A stretch of 64,000 bases of DNA. It comes from Oscillospiraceae bacterium NTUH-002-81 (GTDB lineage Bacteria > Bacillota > Clostridia > Lachnospirales > Lachnospiraceae). Made by a program: the position numbers and the translations under genes. Positions within the stretch are counted from its first letter, which is position 1. Each line of letters starts with the position of its first letter. The notes under the pieces are model-generated. The model was not told where the DNA came from. It searched no databases and saw only the letters and a program-made list of their open reading frames with translations. Shown piece after piece: positions 55,401 to 64,000 of this stretch. The stretch is taken from contig CP136052.1 of assembly GCA_032620915.1 (NCBI GenBank), positions 1,960,501-2,024,500 of the forward strand. Reading direction: 5' to 3'.

Positions 55401-56436
55401 TCAGCGGCCCCCCTTCTCTTTTAGAAAACTTTCACAGATCCCTGAGGCAAAAAGACCGTCTGCCGTCCGGATAAAATCCTGCGGCGGCTCCGCGGTCAGC
55501 GCCTTCCCGGACAGATAAGAAAACTCTCCATCCAGCTTTGGAAAGGTAACAATGGCTGCATGCAGCAGCTGGCTGCGGACGCCAAACCGCTTCTGCATTT
55601 CCCGGTTCACCGAAGGCTTCCCGTATTTGCTATCCCCCACAATGGGATGGCCGATGCTGGCCAGATGGGCCCGGATCTGATGGGAGCGCCCGGTGATCAG
55701 ATGCACCAGCAGCAGGGTGAAATCCTCTGTCGCTGCCAGCGGCGTATAGTCGGTACGGATGTAGGCCCCGCCCTCCACAGGCGTCTGATGAATGCGCACC
55801 TGATTGGCAGCCTCGTCCTTGATGAGATACCCGTCCAGGGACATGGGGGATTTCAGCTGCCCGGCTACGATACAAAGATATTCCTTGCGGACAGACCGAT
55901 CCTTTAGCACGTCAGACAATACCTGCAGGGCCGGCAGCGTTTTCCCCGCCAGCACCAGGCCGCTGGTGTTGCGGTCCAGCCGGTTGCACACCGATGGCCG
56001 GTACAGGGCAAGGCTCTCCGGCGTCACCTCTTTTTTTCGGTAAAGATAATCCACCAGCGCCTCCACCAGGGAGCTGTCCGAGGGTTTGGCCTTCTGGGAC
56101 AGTACCCCTGCCGGTTTGTTTACCACCAGCAGATGGGCGTCCTCATAGACGATGGAGGCGGCAAAGGCGGCAGCCAGCCCTTTGGGCACCGGTTCCGGTG
56201 CGGCTGCCTGGGGGGCTGTCCGAAACTGGGCAATGGTTTCATCGGAAAGGAAGAGGCGGATCACATCCCCCCTCTTTCAGCTTTTCATTGCCCTCGGCTT
56301 TTTTGCCGTTGAGCACGATATTTTTCTTTCGGAGCATTTTGTAGAAAAAGCTCTTGGGCGCCCCGCTCATGTAGCGGGCGAGAAATTTATCAAACCGCTG
56401 TCCGGCATCCCGGGCAGCTACGTGTAATTCCTGCAT
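55401..56436 (-). CDS. RluA-family pseudouridine synthase with S4 domain, one-base frame break
   Basis: About 344 residues after correction. The S4-like N-terminus is ELHVAARDAGQRFDKFLARY and FFYKMLRKKNIVLNGKKAEG. The catalytic part is HLLVVNKPAGVLSQ, VCNRLDRNTSGLVLAGKT (catalytic Asp) and TGRSHQIRAHLASIGHPIVG. The frame breaks at the G6 run (plus strand 56267-56272); with five G it reads EKLKEGDVIRLFLSDET. It resembles RluC/RluD-type enzymes; exact target uridines cannot be assigned. Confidence 0.88.
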
Positions 56437-56452
56437 ACCTTCCTCCGTGGGG

Positions 56453-57244
56453 TCATTCGCTGTCTCTGGAACGGCGATTCAGAATTTTGTTCATGGCCGG
56501 TACCAGCAGATGATGGGGAATGAGTTTGGCGGCCACCAGCGAGCCCTTCATGGGCAGGCCGTATACCGAAAGCTCGTGTCCTCTGGCAGCATCAAACAGC
56601 GCCCGCTTCACCACCGGCACCGGTTTGGCCATGGTCAGCTTCTTCACAGCAGACATCTTGGCATTGTCCCCGGCATGGTCAAAGAATTCCGTATCCACTG
56701 GCCCGGGACAAACCGCCGTCACCGTGAGCCCCTGCTCCTGACATTCCACCCGAAGTGCCCGGGAAAAGCTGAGCACATACGCCTTGCTGGCTGCATACAC
56801 CGCGAATCCCGGCTGGGGCGCAAAAGCTGCAGAGGAAGCCAGCATAAGGATCCGACTGCCCATGGGCATGTAAGGCAGGCAGGCGTAGGTCACTGCCGTC
56901 AGTGCCTTACAGTTCACATTGATCATGGAGAGCACACCCTCGTAGGAGCTGCCGAAAAAATTGCCGATGCGGCCGCAGCCTGCGCTGTTGACCAGAATCC
57001 GGATCCTGGGATTCTCTGTGGCAAGAAGAGCCATGAGACGCTTGATGCTCTCCTCCTGAGCCAGATCCATGGTCAGGATCCGCACGGGAAGGGCAGCCTC
57101 TCCCTGGAGCTGCCAGAGCAGCTCTTCTCTTCTGGCAATGGCCCAGATCTCATCTAATTTTCCATATTTTGCTGCGATCTGCAGCACGAATTCTCTTCCC
57201 ATCCCGGAAGAGGCACCTGTGACAATCGCGATATTTTTCGTCAT
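56453..57244 (-). CDS. Short-chain dehydrogenase/reductase
   Basis: A 263-residue classical SDR. It has the cofactor loop IAIVTGASSGMGREFVLQ, the structural motif ILVNSAGCGRIGNF and the active site (Ser in LASSAAFAPQPG, Tyr and Lys in YAASKAYVLSFSRAL). CPGPVDTEFFDHAG follows. The substrate cannot be inferred. Start at 57244 follows AGGAGG by about eight bases. It lies between the YgiQ gene and the RluA-family gene on the same strand. Confidence 0.88.
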   Translation of the reverse strand: MTKNIAIVTGASSGMGREFVLQIAAKYGKLDEIWAIARREELLWQLQGEAALPVRILTMDLAQEESIKRLMALLATENPRIRILVNSAGCGRIGNFFGSSYEGVLSMINVNCKALTAVTYACLPYMPMGSRILMLASSAAFAPQPGFAVYAASKAYVLSFSRALRVECQEQGLTVTAVCPGPVDTEFFDHAGDNAKMSAVKKLTMAKPVPVVKRALFDAARGHELSVYGLPMKGSLVAAKLIPHHLLVPAMNKILNRRSRDSE

Positions 57245-57268
57245 CGTAAAAGCCTCCTGTCTCACTGG

Positions 57269-59251
57269 CTATTTTTTCTTCTTTGCGTGCACGCTGCGGA
57301 TCGTTTTCTTCTTATGGGACTCTGCGCTGCGTGTCTGCTGCTGTTGTGTGCGGGACTTTCGATCAGCTGCAGACGGCATTTGCTGCTCACGCGTATTTCG
57401 TCCTGATTTTGGACGATTCTGCGAAGACTGACCTGCATTTTTCTCTGCCCCATGTTCGGGTCGGATCAGGCACTCCGGCCCGAATCCGATCAGGTCTGTC
57501 CGTCCGGCTTTTCGCAGCGCTTCCTCCACCAGCGCCCGGTTCTGGGGCCGCCGGTACTGCATGAGCGCCCGCTGCATGGCTTTCTCATGGGGATCCTTTG
57601 GGACATAAACAGGTTCCATCGTCCGTGGATCCAGCCCGGTATAATACATACAGGTGGAAATGGTGGCGGGGGTGGGATAGAAATCCTGCACCTGCTCGGG
57701 CATGTAATGAATGTCCCGCAGATACTCCGCCAGACGTACCGCATCCTTTAGCGTACAGCCTGGGTGGGAGGACATCAGGTAGGGCACCATGTACTGTTTC
57801 AGCCCCAGCCGCTCATTGGTCTTCGCATATTCCCGGGAAAATTTCATAAACACTTCATGGGCCGGTTTGCCCATATAGGAAAGCACCTGATCGGAGACGT
57901 GCTCCGGGGCCACCTTTAACTGCCCGCTGACGTGGTATTTGCACAGCTCTTCCAGAAAATCTGTCTTCCGATCCGCCAGCACGTAATCAAAACGGATGCC
58001 GGAGCGGATAAACACCTTCTTCACCTTTGGAATATTCCGCAGCTTTTGCAGCAGCTGAATATAATCCGTGTGATCCGCATTCAGGTTCGGACAGGGTTTG
58101 GGAAACAAGCACTGCCGGTTGGGACACACGCCGTGTTCCGCCTGTTTTGCGCAGGACGGATGACGGAAATCCGCCGTGGGGCCGCCCACATCATGAATAT
58201 AGCCCTTGAAATCCGGTTCTTTTGTAAAATTCGTGGCCTCTTCCACTAGGGATTCCTGGCTACGGGCCTGGATAATCCGGCCCTGATGGAAGGTGAGCGC
58301 GCAGAAATTACAGCCGCCAAAGCAGCCCCGGCTGCTGACCAGGGAAAACTTCACCTCGGAATAAGCCGGAATGCCGCCATCCTTATCATAGGAAGGGTGC
58401 CACCGTCTCGTATAAGGCAGCCGGTACAGCTCGTCCATTTCCTCCTCGGTCAGGGGAAGTGCCGCCGGATTCTGCACCACGCAGGTGGCGCCGTCGTAGC
58501 ATTCCACCAGCTGATAGCCGGCATAAGGGTCTGTGTTGCAGTACTGGATATAAAAACTGCGGGCATAAGTTTTCTTGTCCGCCTTGATCTCTTCAAACGG
58601 GGGCAGCTCGATGCCATCCGGATCCAGCAGGCTCCGGTCTCTTGTTTTGAACACCGTGCCACGGATGTAGGTCAGATCTGACACAGAAATGCCTGCCGCC
58701 AGCCCTTCCGCGATCTCCAGCAGGGAGTGCTCTCCCATGCCGTAGGAAATAAGGTCGGCACCGGAATCCAGCAAAATGGATCGCTTCACCTGATTGGCCC
58801 AGTAGTCATAATGGCCCATCCGGCGAAGGGAAGCCTCGATGCCGCCGATGATAATGGCCGCATGGCGATATACCCGGCGCACCAGATTGCTGTACACAAT
58901 GACTGCATGATCCGGCCGTTTGCCGATCTTGCCGCCCGGCGTATAGGCATCCGTGCTCCGGCGTTTTCCTGCCACCGTATAGTGATTGACCATGGAATCC
59001 ATATTGCCGCTGCTGATGAGGAATCCCAGGCGCGGTTCCCCAAAGGTCTGAATGCTCTCCGGGTTCTTCCAGTCCGGCTGGCAGATCAGCCCCACCGTGT
59101 AGCCCCTGGCCTCCAGCAGGCGGCACAAAAGCGCCGGGCCGAAGGAGGGATGATCCACATAGGCGTCTCCGCTGATATATACAAAATCCGGCTGTTCACA
59201 GCCGCGTGCCGACAGTTCTTCCCGTGTCATCGGCAAAAAGTCTTTGTTCAT
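57269..59251 (-). CDS. YgiQ-family radical SAM protein
   Basis: A 660-residue protein of the YgiQ family (function unknown). A B12-binding-like N-terminal domain (FVYISGDAYVDHPSFGPALL) precedes the radical SAM core with the cluster motif SRGCFGGCNFCALTFHQGR, then APEHVSDQVLSYMGKP and DFYPTPATISTCMYYTGLDP. The C-terminal 70 residues are basic, Gln/Ser-rich and look disordered. The start overlaps the RsuA-family stop by four bases. Confidence 0.9.
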   Translation of the reverse strand: MNKDFLPMTREELSARGCEQPDFVYISGDAYVDHPSFGPALLCRLLEARGYTVGLICQPDWKNPESIQTFGEPRLGFLISSGNMDSMVNHYTVAGKRRSTDAYTPGGKIGKRPDHAVIVYSNLVRRVYRHAAIIIGGIEASLRRMGHYDYWANQVKRSILLDSGADLISYGMGEHSLLEIAEGLAAGISVSDLTYIRGTVFKTRDRSLLDPDGIELPPFEEIKADKKTYARSFYIQYCNTDPYAGYQLVECYDGATCVVQNPAALPLTEEEMDELYRLPYTRRWHPSYDKDGGIPAYSEVKFSLVSSRGCFGGCNFCALTFHQGRIIQARSQESLVEEATNFTKEPDFKGYIHDVGGPTADFRHPSCAKQAEHGVCPNRQCLFPKPCPNLNADHTDYIQLLQKLRNIPKVKKVFIRSGIRFDYVLADRKTDFLEELCKYHVSGQLKVAPEHVSDQVLSYMGKPAHEVFMKFSREYAKTNERLGLKQYMVPYLMSSHPGCTLKDAVRLAEYLRDIHYMPEQVQDFYPTPATISTCMYYTGLDPRTMEPVYVPKDPHEKAMQRALMQYRRPQNRALVEEALRKAGRTDLIGFGPECLIRPEHGAEKNAGQSSQNRPKSGRNTREQQMPSAADRKSRTQQQQTRSAESHKKKTIRSVHAKKKK

Positions 59252-59986
59252 GCTGTTTGATCTCCTGCCTGTAATTGTCGGATCTCCTCTTCTGTGAGGG
59301 GCCGGAATGTCCCGGGCGCCAGCGTCTCGTCCAGCGTCAGGCTTCCAAAAGAAATCCGTTTCAGATAAAGTACCTCACTGCCCACTTTTTCAAACATCCG
59401 TTTGATCTGGTGAAATTTTCCTTCCCGAATAGTGACGGTCACCTGAGAGACTTCCGCCCCACTCTCTACAATGATAAGCTTTGCTGGCAGCGTTGGCCGT
59501 TTCTCCCCGATATCCAGACCGCGGTCAAAGGCTTCTGCCACTGCCTCTGTCATGGGGCCTTTCACCCTGGCAAAATACGTCTTTTTCCACATGTTTTCTT
59601 GGCGAAAGCAGGTCATGGGCCAGCGCGCCGTCGTTGGTGATGAGAAGCAACCCTTCGGTGTCCTTGTCCAGCCGTCCGGCCGGAAAAAGCCCTTTGCCGG
59701 GCACCGACTGTCCCGCTTCGTCCTTCAACAGGGACAGCACTGACGGCCCGTCGTGTTCCTCGGTGCTGCTCACGTACCCGGCGGGCTTATTTAACATATA
59801 GTAAACCGTCTTCACGGCAGTCAGTTCCCGGGAACCGTCACAGATCTGATCTGTCTCCGGATTCACGCTCTGCTCCGGTTTTTTCGCCGGAACGCCGTTG
59901 ACGGTAATCGTTCCTTTTCGAATGATCGTTTTTACCTGTGAGCGGGTGCCAAGACCGGCATCCGCCAGAAATTTATCCAGCCGCAT
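59248..59986 (-). CDS. RsuA/RluB-family pseudouridine synthase, one-base frame break
   Basis: About 245 residues after correction. The S4 domain is MRLDKFLADAGLGTRSQVK; the catalytic domain has YMLNKPAGYVSSTEEHD and FPAGRLDKDTEGLLLITNDG (catalytic Asp), then EGKFHQIKRMFEKVGSEVLY. The frame breaks at the A5 run (plus strand 59582-59586); with four A it reads PRKHVEKTYFARVKGPMTEA. The ATG at 59986 overlaps the RsmF stop (TAATG). Likely 16S U516 (RsuA-type) or a 23S relative. Confidence 0.89.
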
Positions 59987-61471
59987 TACATCCATCTCCA
60001 GCCTGTACAGTATTTGTTCTTTAATGTGCCGCCGGAGAGCTTTCCCCAGCCCAGGGCAAAGCCGTCCACACACACCAGCTGCCAGCCCTTAGCCTTCGGG
60101 GTAACCAGATCGTCCACGTCCAGCGTCTCCCCTTTCAGATAACGGATCACCCGGTCATCCGAAACGGGCAAATCAATGCTGCAGGGGCAGATGGCCGCAG
60201 ACAAGGTCATAGCCAGCGCTTGGGAGGGCTCAAACTGCCCCTTCTTTCCGATATCGCCCAGATACAGTCCGGTACGCAGATAGCGAATGCCGGGCGCTGC
60301 CTGGATGCCCGCCGGGAGCACATACACGCGGTTCTCTTTTACCATCACCGTACCCTCGGCAAGGTTTTCTGCCAGCGGATGGCCGATGGCAGACAGAAAA
60401 TCCGCCGCCTCCTGAGGGAGAGTTCCCCCGCTTCTCTCTGCCCCCTTTGCCGGAGGATGCCTGTTTCTTATTACCGCCTTTGCATCTACCGCCAACAAAA
60501 GGTAATTCTTTCCCTGCACAATTTGCTTCTTCCATCCGACAGGACATTGTCATCATACTGTCCTCTTTTTGCAATAATGCAGCAAAATGCCCTTCCCCTT
60601 CCATTCGGTGGGGCCAGATGCGCACACAGCCAGCCAGAGAAGGATCTCCGCTCTCGATCCAGTCCGGCCGCCCGGGAGCGAATCCCTCATAGGAAGCAAC
60701 GGGAACGACACGCAGCGTGGGATCCAGATCCAGCAGGAACTGGATAGATGCTTCATTCTCCAGCGGCGAAAACGTACAGGTGGAATACAGCAGCATCCCG
60801 CCGGGCCGCAGCATTTTCACCACCTGGGTCAGAATGGTTCTCTGCAAGTCAGCGTAGTAAGACGGCCCCTTTTCTGCATAGCTTTTCACCATACCGGGGT
60901 CTTTGCGGAACATCCCCTCCCCGGAACAGGGGGCATCAATGAGGATCTTGTCAAAATAGCCGGGGTACACCTCTGCCAGCCGTTCCGGTGTCTCGCTGGT
61001 CACCATGCAGTTGCCGATGCCGAACAGCTCCAGATTTTTCAGCAGCGCTTTCGCCCGGGAATTACTGATATCGTTGGCAAAGAGGCAGCCCTGTCCCTGT
61101 AATTTTGCTCCAAGCTCCGTGGCTTTGCCGCCGGGCGCCGCACACAGATCCAGCACCCGGTCCCCCGGTTCCACCGGAAGGAGGCTGGCAGGCGTCATGG
61201 CACTGGGCTCCTGCAGATAGTAAAGCCCCGCATAATAGTAGGGATGCTTGGCCGGACTGTCCCCTTCCCCGTAATAGTACCCGTTGGAGATCCAGGGTAC
61301 CCGGGACAGGGAAAAAGGCAGCTTCTCCGGGAAATCCTCTGCCGTCTCTCTTCGGGTATTCAGCCGCAGGCCCGCCCGGGGTGTCTCCCGGTAGGAAGCC
61401 AGAAATGCTTCATATTCCTCGCCCAGCAGGCGTTTCATTTCTTCGGTAAAATCGTTCGGCAGACTGCTCAA
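59986..61471 (-). CDS. RsmF/RsmB-type rRNA cytosine-C5 methyltransferase, one-base frame break
   Basis: A SAM-dependent m5C methyltransferase of about 494 residues. The catalytic part has VLDLCAAPGGKATELGAKLQ (SAM site), KILIDAPCSGEGMFRKDPG with the catalytic Cys, and LLYSTCTFSPLENEASI with the second Cys. The C-terminal RNA-binding domain (FLSAIGHPLAENLAEGTVMV, LGDIGKKGQFEPSQALAMTL) is in the +1 frame. The break lies in the poorly conserved linker, most likely in one of two C5 runs on the plus strand at 60425-60445. Confidence 0.88.
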
Positions 61472-61525
61472 TGTGCTTCTTCTCCTTTTTCTTCCGTTTC
61501 TGTCGTTATGTAGAATCTTGGGCTC

Positions 61526-62338
61526 CTACGGGGCCGCAGGCACGTCCTGTGCCCGGTAGCCCTCGGCGATGATGTCCAGCTCCTTGCTGAACCGCTCCAG
61601 CTGGCTCACATCCTTCAGAGAATAGATCCGGTAAAACTCGTCCTGTATTTTGATGATCTCCCGCTTGTTGGCCACCTTATACAGATTCTGAATATTGTTC
61701 AGGATCTCCGTGACAATGTTGGCCTGCAGCCGGGAGGAATTCTGTGCGTCAATGATCTCACTGCGCACCGAAGACATCTCCTTGTCCATCATCTGCACGG
61801 CGTCCGCGGCGCTGCTCAGACGGGTGCGCACATACTGGGGAATGTTGCCCCGGTACTTATACTGTAAGGAATGCTCGATGGTGGCCCAGAAGTTCATGGC
61901 CATGGTGCGGATCTGGATCTCCGCCTGGAGCTTTCTGGGACCGTCGATGGTCTCCACCGTATAGTAAATGATCAGGTGATAGCTGCGATATCCGCTGGGC
62001 TTGGCGTTGGTCAGGTAATCCTTGACGCATTTGATCTGCATATCCCCGCGTTTTTCAATGATCTGCGCCACCTTGTCGATATCCTCCACAAACTGACAGA
62101 TGATACGGATGCCTGCGATATCCTCCATCTCCTCCTCGATCATCTCGAAGGGAATCTTTTTCTTCTGTGCTTTTTCCAGAATACTGGATACGGATTTTAC
62201 CCGCCCATCCACCCGCAGGAACGGACAATAGCGCCCGTGCTCCCGGTATTCCGTCATCAGATGGTCAAATTTCAGTGAAAGTTCTCTGACAGCCAGCTCA
62301 TACGGCTCCAGAATTTCTCTCCACAGTTGTATCTCCAT
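61526..62338 (-). CDS. Small alarmone synthetase, RelQ-like
   Basis: A 270-residue single-domain (p)ppGpp synthetase. The synthetase core shows VDGRVKSVSSILEKAQKKKI, MEDIAGIRIICQFVEDIDKV, KPSGYRSYHLIIYYTV, AEIQIRTMAMNFWATIEHSL and YKYRGNIP. There is no hydrolase, TGS or ACT domain, and length fits RelQ/YjbM-type proteins. The minus-strand leader contains repeat copy B and an extended -10, so expression may depend on that structured leader. Confidence 0.9.
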   Translation of the reverse strand: MEIQLWREILEPYELAVRELSLKFDHLMTEYREHGRYCPFLRVDGRVKSVSSILEKAQKKKIPFEMIEEEMEDIAGIRIICQFVEDIDKVAQIIEKRGDMQIKCVKDYLTNAKPSGYRSYHLIIYYTVETIDGPRKLQAEIQIRTMAMNFWATIEHSLQYKYRGNIPQYVRTRLSSAADAVQMMDKEMSSVRSEIIDAQNSSRLQANIVTEILNNIQNLYKVANKREIIKIQDEFYRIYSLKDVSQLERFSKELDIIAEGYRAQDVPAAP

Positions 62339-62371
62339 AAAACTACCCCTTTATAATTGTTTCAATACAGA

Positions 62372-62496
62372 CTCATGAACCCGCACTGACGTGCTCACTT
62401 GCCTGCTGACGCAGGCGGTTCGTGCGTTAATGGCGCAAGAAAAGGAAATGCCGCTTGCAGCGTCGCTCCCTTTTCTTTTGCGCTCATTACATTATA
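62372..62496 (-). repeat. Structured leader repeat, copy B, with its TATAAT
   Basis: Reading the minus strand: TGCTATAAT (-10 at 62491-62496), then an outer helix GCGCAA..GAAAAGG paired with CCTTTTCTTGCGC. It encloses GAGCGACGCTGCAAGCGGCATTT (split here as GAGCGACGCTGC and AAGCGGCATTT). The hairpins GCCTGC-GTCA-GCAGGC (62401-62416) and GCAC-GTCA-GTGC (62383-62394) and GGGTTCATGAG follow. The order and conserved segments match copy A at 17059, while the helices differ and still pair. It fills the leader of the RelQ-like gene. Confidence 0.75.
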
Positions 62497-62530
62497 GCAT
62501 ATCTTTTCTCTGTTTTGTCTCAGAAATTAT

Positions 62531-63466
62531 TTATGGCTCCATATATTCCACATATTTGAGCACAGGATACGGATTGACGGCCAGTTCTGCCACCGCGTCT
62601 GTCCGCACATAGATGCCCACATGTAAATGTACCGGGAATTTGCCGGTGGTGCCTTCCTCCCCGTAGCCGGTATCGCCCATATACCCCAGGATGTCTCCTG
62701 CTGCCACAGCGTCTCCCGGCTGAAAGTCCTTCGCATAGGAGGATAAATGGGCATAATAAAAATACCCGCCGCCGGGCGCACGGACACCGATGCGGTAGCC
62801 GCCCTTGGTCAGCCAGCCGATGGCCTCCACCACGCCGTCCGTCATGCTGACCACCGGATAATAATCCCGCCTTGCAGACACAGGAAAGAGATCCGTCCCC
62901 TCATGTCCCCGTTTGCCGCCGAAATTTCGCTCAAACATCCAGGAATCTTCATAGGAAACGTTTGCCGCAGAAAATACCGGTGCCACAGATCCCATTGATA
63001 TCCCGGATCCCTGCCCGGAATCCATACGCGGCTGTCCCACCGGGAAACAGACCACATCGGAAAAAATCTGGTTATAAAAAGCTTTCGCCCGGGAAAAGGC
63101 TTCCGGCTGCAGCTGCCGATATCCCTCTGCCCGCAGGGCATCCTTTGCAAAAGCATCTGCTGTGTATTCCTCCTGCAGAAAGCCCTGATCCAGCATTGCT
63201 GCTGTCAGCACCGACAGCCAGTCCGGTTCCTGCTGTCCGCACAGCTGCTGTAATGACAGCAGCCCATCCGGAGAAACATCCAGTCTTCGCACCCTTGCAG
63301 CCGTCTCCGTAAACGTTGCTGCCCGCCAGTAGGAAGCCCGTTGTTTTAGATCCTTTTGTATGTGCACAACCGCGATTGCCAGGAGCACAGCAACAGGCAC
63401 CCAGGTAAAGAAGCTGCATGTGAGCTGTTCCAGTGCATTTTGATAATGCTGTCTGATCTGTCTCAT
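62531..63466 (-). CDS. M23-family membrane metallopeptidase
   Basis: A 311-residue exported LytM/M23 protein. One N-terminal membrane helix (FFTWVPVAVLLAIAVVHI) is followed by a helical domain. The C-terminal peptidase has zinc ligands in GHEGTDLFPVSARRDYYPVV, YFYYAHLSSYAKDFQPGDAV and GKFPVHLHVGIYV. The His and Asp of HEGTD and the HLH motif are intact, so it is likely an active peptidoglycan endopeptidase. It lies between leuS and the RelQ-like gene on the minus strand. Confidence 0.88.
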   Translation of the reverse strand: MRQIRQHYQNALEQLTCSFFTWVPVAVLLAIAVVHIQKDLKQRASYWRAATFTETAARVRRLDVSPDGLLSLQQLCGQQEPDWLSVLTAAMLDQGFLQEEYTADAFAKDALRAEGYRQLQPEAFSRAKAFYNQIFSDVVCFPVGQPRMDSGQGSGISMGSVAPVFSAANVSYEDSWMFERNFGGKRGHEGTDLFPVSARRDYYPVVSMTDGVVEAIGWLTKGGYRIGVRAPGGGYFYYAHLSSYAKDFQPGDAVAAGDILGYMGDTGYGEEGTTGKFPVHLHVGIYVRTDAVAELAVNPYPVLKYVEYMEP

Positions 63467-63530
63467 CTCATTCTTCTATTTTTTTTAAGGCTCTTTTGTG
63501 ATTATATGCAGCTCATATGATTTTCAGTAC

Positions 63531-63559
63531 ATGAAAAAGAGGCAGTCCGCAGACTGCCC
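63531..63559 (-). terminator. Terminator of leuS
   Basis: On the minus strand GGCAGTC (63552-63558) pairs with GACTGCC (63541-63547) around TGCG, followed by TCTTTTTC. Confidence 0.88.
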
Positions 63560-63599
63560 CTTGCATATTTATTGAGGATATGAAATTTTACAATTCCAT

Positions 63600-64000
63600 T
63601 TATTTTGCAACGATATTGACGATACGTCCCGGTACGTAGATCTCCTTGATGATATTGCCGGTGAGACGGCCGCCCAGTGTCTCCTTGGCAATGGCCAGCA
63701 CATCGTCCTTGGAAATATCTGCAGGCACGTTGATGACACATTTGGTCTTGCCGTTGATCTGTACGGCGATCTCCTTCTCGTCGTCTGCCATGTGTGCTTC
63801 CACATATTTCGGCCAGGTGTTCTTGAAGACGCTCTCGGTATGGCCCATCTGCTGCCACAGCTCCTCTGCGATATGCGGTGCAAAGGGCGCCAGCATGATG
63901 ACCATGGTCTCCAGGCTCTCTTTGTCCACGCCGCCCTCTTTCTTGGCGATGTCGATGAACTTGTTGTTGTACTCCATGAAGCCGGATACAACGGTGTTCA
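63600..64000 (-). CDS. leuS: Leucyl-tRNA synthetase, C-terminal part
   Basis: The 3' end of leuS; the frame is open to the window edge. Visible are the end of the anticodon-binding helical bundle (NTVVSGFMEYNNKFIDIAKK, LETMVIMLAPFAPHIAEELW) and the C-terminal domain (IAVQINGKTKCVINVPADIS, AKETLGGRLTGNIIKEIYVP). The stop is followed by a clear terminator. Confidence 0.94.
   Translation of the reverse strand, partial: NTVVSGFMEYNNKFIDIAKKEGGVDKESLETMVIMLAPFAPHIAEELWQQMGHTESVFKNTWPKYVEAHMADDEKEIAVQINGKTKCVINVPADISKDDVLAIAKETLGGRLTGNIIKEIYVPGRIVNIVAK

Overview
The window looks like chromosomal DNA of a low-GC Gram-positive gut anaerobe of the Clostridia, most likely family Lachnospiraceae. The basis is gene content and order: mreBCD, a very large PBP2, minCDE, rodA and mgsA run together; ylmE and sepF sit near lspA; an L27 with a cleavable N-terminal tail is encoded beside its Prp protease; and lexA is divergent from a LysM protein. 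Genus cannot be fixed from the sequence alone. No rRNA, tRNA or CRISPR array was seen.

Layout. Bases 1-5.7 kb: 3' part of miaA, a methionine-gamma-lyase-like PLP enzyme, and two FAD-dependent oxidoreductases. 5.7-16.4 kb: an envelope and division cluster on the plus strand (DUF4321, radC, mreB, mreC, mreD, pbp2, minC, minD, minE, rodA, mgsA, D-Ala-D-Ala carboxypeptidase). 16.4-23.8 kb: a small P-loop protein, a structured repeat leader, an HlyD-like membrane protein, ylmE, sepF, aroB, lspA, an RluD-type synthase and a cytidylate-kinase-like protein. 23.9-37.2 kb is more AT-rich and accessory: a TtcA-like enzyme, an AI-2E permease, dtd, a MerR/MATE divergent pair, a tyrosine recombinase, a LysM protein divergent from lexA, an AraC regulator, a small mobile-element remnant with inverted ends (32810-35625) carrying a GH3 glycosidase and the C-terminal part of a large serine recombinase, and an EamA/PadR pair. 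37.4-41.8 kb, minus strand: the rplU-prp-rpmA-obgE-yhbY-nadD-yqeK-rsfS translation and ribosome cluster. 41.9-47.6 kb: RNase G, a two-protein radical SAM module, small membrane proteins, PAP2 and a decayed DUF368 gene. 47.7-49.1 kb: a branched-chain amino acid binding lipoprotein with its own promoter and a possible attenuator. 49.1-54.9 kb: a compact histidine operon hisZ-hisG-hisD-hisB-hisIE, in which HisIE carries an extra HisA/HisF-like domain. 54.9-64 kb: recU, RNA-modification enzymes (RluA, RsuA, RsmF), an SDR, a YgiQ radical SAM protein, a RelQ-like alarmone synthetase, an M23 peptidase and the 3' end of leuS.

Two things stand out. First, at least fifteen conserved genes are split by a single-base length change, nearly all at homopolymers and thirteen of fifteen with one base too many. 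This reads as consensus error more than biology, so these genes are annotated as single CDSs with the break point stated. Second, a structured sequence family occurs twice (17059-17265 plus; 62372-62496 minus). Each copy lies just downstream of a TATAAT box in the leader of a gene. Its helices keep pairing while their sequence changes, which makes it the best candidate here for an undescribed cis-acting RNA or palindromic repeat family.
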